8,487 nt of DNA. Origin: an uncultured Eubacterium sp. GTDB lineage: Bacteria > Bacillota > Clostridia > Peptostreptococcales > Anaerovoracaceae. The translations under genes and the position numbers were made by a program. The first letter of the stretch is position 1; the number at the start of each line of letters is the position of its first letter. The notes under the pieces are model-generated. The model made no database searches and was not told the origin of the DNA. It was given only the letters and a program-made list of their open reading frames with translations. The stretch is from NCBI GenBank assembly GCA_900542385.1, contig UQNP01000074.1, forward strand, positions 1 through 8,487, read 5' to 3'. Below, piece after piece: positions 6,650 to 8,487 of the stretch.

Positions 6650-6662
6650 ATGGAGGATTTTT

Positions 6663-7163
6663 ATGAGCAGAAATAAACTTATACTCTTAATACTGTTGCT
6701 TGCTATAATCTATTTCATAATGCCTAACGACGGGATCTACGGCGTTATAAAATTGAATTTCAGGAATCTCCTTCCTTACATAATGATAGGCATAATAATA
6801 TATCTGGTAATCACTATAAACGTACTGAAGCGCGCATGGAAGAGACTGGATCAAAATGTAAACAACGAAAATGTAATAAGTTTCGTCAAAATAATGAACA
6901 TTACCTTTGACGTAAAAAGAATGCTCGGCCCTACTAATCTCATAGACTTATACAACAAAGTCAATTTTTCAAACAAAGTATCGATGAAATCAAAACAGCT
7001 TATGTACGAGGCTATGAGAAGAAAACGTCTCGATGTACCGCGTCCAGGCGAAGGCACCGATGTGGACGCCATTATAAACAGACCGCACAGAACTGATGCC
7101 GAAATAAAAGCTGCGCGTATAGAAGCCGCTGCAAAAGCAAAGCGTAAAAAAAATAAAAAATAA
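6663..7163 (+). CDS. Two-helix membrane protein with basic C-terminal tail, unknown function
   Basis: This is a 166-residue protein I do not recognise. Two membrane segments are clear, at about 5-20 (KLILLILLLAIIYFIM) and about 36-56 (LLPYIMIGIIIYLVITINVLK), joined by a short loop. The basic residues after the second segment suggest that both ends face the cytoplasm. A soluble part of about 105 residues follows, containing FVKIMNITFDVKRMLG, LYNKVNFSNKV and a Pro/Gly turn DVPRPGEGTD. It ends in an Ala/Lys-rich helix running into RKKNKK, a tail that might touch nucleic acid, ribosomes or acidic lipids. The ATG at 6663 follows TGGAGG at 6-7 bases, so translation looks efficient. It is the only plus-strand gene seen, divergent from the coiled-coil operon and convergent with the dehydrogenase. 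Confidence 0.8.
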   Translation: MSRNKLILLILLLAIIYFIMPNDGIYGVIKLNFRNLLPYIMIGIIIYLVITINVLKRAWKRLDQNVNNENVISFVKIMNITFDVKRMLGPTNLIDLYNKVNFSNKVSMKSKQLMYEAMRRKRLDVPRPGEGTDVDAIINRPHRTDAEIKAARIEAAAKAKRKKNKK

Positions 7164-7188
7164 TAAAACCTCAATGAATATACTGATC

Positions 7189-7233
7189 AAAATATCGCAG
7201 AACAAGTCTAAAAGACTGTCTGCGATATTTTTT
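7189..7233. terminator. Bidirectional terminator between convergent genes
   Basis: AAAATATCGCAGA (7189-7201) and TCTGCGATATTTT (7219-7231) form a perfect 13-pair stem. A short inner hairpin (AGTC/GACT) sits in the loop. The plus strand ends in a T-run reaching 7233, and the minus strand also ends in TTTT, so it can stop both the 6663-7163 gene and the 7238-8224 gene. The stem begins 26 bases after the plus-strand stop and 5 bases past the minus-strand stop. Confidence 0.85.
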
Positions 7234-7237
7234 CACT

Positions 7238-8224
7238 TTAATCAACAAGCACTATTTTCCCTGTGACCTTTCCTTTTTCCATAAGCTCATGAGCTCTGGC
7301 AGCATCCTTGATCTTCATCACTTCAGATATTTTCATGTCTATTTTCCTTTCCGACATCAGCTTTATCACGGCCGGAGCAGTTTCTCTGAACCAATCAGGG
7401 CGATTTTTTCTCGTCGTTACCGAACTGAATCCCCTTACAGACCGGCTGCTTGAATGAAGCGATCCTGTATTTATCATCCCATAACTTCCGGATGCATTTC
7501 CAAACACCACCATTCTTCCGTAAAGCGCCAGGCAATCCATACCCATTTCCGTAAAATCACCGCCTATAGAATCAAGTATGACATCTGCACCTGCGCCACC
7601 TGTCAGATCCATTACCCTTTCCGAAAAGTTCTCTTTATCCGTAACTATAACATGATCCGCGCCTGCATCGAGAGCTTTTCCCTTTTTCGACTCTCCTCTC
7701 ACCGTTCCTATTATCATACCTGCTCCCATTGCTTTTGCTATCTGTATCGCAGTGGTTCCTATGCCGCCTGCCGCAGCATGTATGACGATGGTCTCTCCTT
7801 TTTCCAGGCATGCGACCTTATTTAAAATCATATGCGATGTGAAAGATACCAGAGGACTTGCTGCCGCCTGTATTATAGAAACAGTTTCAGGTATCGCATA
7901 AGTCAGATCACCGTCTGCTACTACATATTCACAATATGTCCCTGTATGAGGGAACGCTATCACCCTGTCCCCTTCTTTTAAAGATTTGATATTTTTTCCT
8001 ACTGCTTCCACCGTTCCAGCCGCATCAAGCCCCGGCACTACAGGGAATACAGTTCCGCCCCCATGAAAACTGCCCTTCCTTGTCTGTATATCCGCAAAAT
8101 TCACACTCGTTCCTTCCACCTTTATCAGGACCTGATCATCTCCCGGCTGCGGCTTTTCTATCTCGATCTCTCTAAAAACATCAGGTTTTCCAAATTCGTA
8201 AAATCCCATAGCATTCATCTGCAT
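7238..8224 (-). CDS. Zinc-independent alcohol dehydrogenase/quinone oxidoreductase family protein
   Basis: This is a 328-residue medium-chain dehydrogenase/reductase of the quinone oxidoreductase (zeta-crystallin) group, expected to use NADPH to reduce quinones or activated double bonds in the cytoplasm. The GroES-like N-terminal domain carries SVNFADIQTRKG (40-51) and VPGLDAAGTVEAVG (63-76). The catalytic and structural zinc cysteines of classical alcohol dehydrogenases are absent. The Rossmann domain shows HAAAGGIGTTAIQIAKAMGA (149-168), then VIVTDKENF and DVILDSIGG (214-222). It ends with the usual HELMEKGKVTGKIVLV. The start is the ATG at 8224, preceded by GGGAGGAG about 6-8 bases upstream. 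The frame stays open upstream to 8338, but that would translate the promoter and terminator. It is a single-gene unit with its own promoter (8270-8297). The true substrate is unknown. Confidence 0.92.
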   Translation of the reverse strand: MQMNAMGFYEFGKPDVFREIEIEKPQPGDDQVLIKVEGTSVNFADIQTRKGSFHGGGTVFPVVPGLDAAGTVEAVGKNIKSLKEGDRVIAFPHTGTYCEYVVADGDLTYAIPETVSIIQAAASPLVSFTSHMILNKVACLEKGETIVIHAAAGGIGTTAIQIAKAMGAGMIIGTVRGESKKGKALDAGADHVIVTDKENFSERVMDLTGGAGADVILDSIGGDFTEMGMDCLALYGRMVVFGNASGSYGMINTGSLHSSSRSVRGFSSVTTRKNRPDWFRETAPAVIKLMSERKIDMKISEVMKIKDAARAHELMEKGKVTGKIVLVD

Positions 8225-8269
8225 ACCGATCTCCTCCCTATTTATAAAAACTATTCGATCTATACCTTG

Positions 8270-8297
8270 ATTATATTTTACAGATACAAAAATGCAA
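8270..8297 (-). promoter_or_regulatory. Sigma-A-type promoter of the dehydrogenase gene
   Basis: On the minus strand TTGCAT (8297-8292), 16 bases, then a perfect TATAAT (8275-8270). The predicted start gives a 5' leader of roughly 40 bases before the ATG at 8224. The -35 box lies inside the inverted repeat at 8286-8313. Confidence 0.65.
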
Positions 8298-8313
8298 GTA
8301 CGCACATTTTTGT
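8286..8313. repeat. 9-bp inverted repeat over the dehydrogenase -35 box, possible operator
   Basis: ACAAAAATG (8286-8294) and CATTTTTGT (8305-8313) are perfect inverted repeats separated by ten bases, about two helical turns centre to centre. The -35 element (8292-8297) overlaps one arm, the usual place for a repressor or redox-sensing regulator to act. No regulator gene is visible next to it, apart from the truncated gene at the right edge whose identity is unknown. Confidence 0.45.
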
Positions 8314-8324
8314 GCCTGCAAAAT

Positions 8325-8375
8325 AAAAAAAACCGCACAGCACTGTAAATACTTTTATTTGCTCATACTGTACGG
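8325..8375 (-). terminator. Intrinsic terminator of the gene at the right edge
   Basis: On the minus strand CCGTACAG (8375-8368) pairs with CTGTGCGG (8340-8333), eight pairs with one wobble. An inner AAATA/TATTT hairpin sits in the loop, and eight U residues (8332-8325) follow. It begins about nine bases after the stop of the partial gene and isolates the dehydrogenase from upstream transcription. Confidence 0.8.
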
Positions 8376-8383
8376 AAATTCGT

Positions 8384-8487
8384 TTAATTTTTCTTTTCTT
8401 CTATCAGTCGATGTTCTCCTTCTATGCTTTCCATGACCTTCTCTGCTTCCTGATATTCTCCTGCTTCCGCAAGTTCCTTAATGTGCT
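8384..8487 (-). CDS. C-terminal end of a gene cut by the right edge, unknown function
   Basis: Reading the minus strand from the window edge, one frame stays open for 33 codons and ends in TAA at 8386-8384. It reads ...HIKELAEAGEYQEAEKVME, then SIEGEHRLIEEKKN. The composition (Glu, Lys, Ala-rich, with an ELAEAGEYQEAEKVME helix) looks like a charged helical C-terminus, in places reminiscent of a TPR-type helix pair, but this is too short to classify. The other two frames stop early. A terminator follows directly, which supports this being a real gene end. Confidence 0.55.
   Translation of the reverse strand, partial: HIKELAEAGEYQEAEKVMESIEGEHRLIEEKKN

Noticed and set aside
8225..8338. N-terminal extension of the dehydrogenase to 8338
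   Set aside because: This stretch holds the promoter, the inverted repeat and the tail of the preceding terminator. The SD sits directly before the ATG at 8224, and the extra residues do not match the family.

Overview
The window looks like a chromosomal, housekeeping stretch from a Gram-positive, low-to-moderate-GC anaerobe of the Clostridia. The grounds are strong GGAGG ribosome binding sites before almost every gene, frequent ATA/AGA codons, sigma-A-like promoters, U-tailed terminators, and families typical of Firmicutes: FtsEX, a PrcB-domain protein, a split transketolase and an EndoA-type MazF. A lineage near Eubacteriales Family XIII is possible but only a guess. There is no sign of a mobile element, CRISPR array, tRNA or rRNA.

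Layout, left to right. Nearly everything is on the minus strand, so transcription runs right to left. At 1-1509 is ftsE-ftsX (ftsX runs off the left edge), with its own promoter at about 1551-1579. At 1663-2139 is a membrane-anchored PrcB-domain protein. It has a TTG start, and its ribosome binding site sits in a long predicted stem (2143-2209). At 2264-4623 is a probable three-gene unit: transketolase N-half, transketolase C-half, and a small lipoprotein. At 4669-6552 is a compact operon with a promoter (6524-6552) and a terminator (4669-4694). It encodes a heptad-repeat coiled-coil protein, the NAD(P)H-hydrate repair enzyme NnrD, and a MazF/EndoA endoribonuclease with no antitoxin gene beside it. 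The only plus-strand gene (6663-7163) is divergent from that operon and encodes a two-helix membrane protein of unknown function. It converges on a zinc-free quinone-oxidoreductase-type dehydrogenase (7238-8224) across a shared bidirectional terminator (7189-7231). The dehydrogenase promoter carries a 9-bp inverted repeat over its -35 box. At the right edge is the C-terminal tail of another minus-strand gene, with its terminator.

How the genes fit together. FtsEX is the ABC-type complex that activates peptidoglycan hydrolases at division. The split transketolase feeds the non-oxidative pentose phosphate pathway. NnrD repairs damaged NADH/NADPH. MazF cleaves mRNA. In Bacillus the order is acpS-nnrD-alr-ndoAI-ndoA; here alr and the antitoxin ndoAI are missing between nnrD and the toxin. 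I see no clearly novel multi-gene system. The points most worth checking are the antitoxin-less MazF in an operon with NnrD and a coiled-coil protein, the SD-sequestering leader of the PrcB-domain gene, the uncharacterised membrane protein, and the operator-like repeat at the dehydrogenase promoter.
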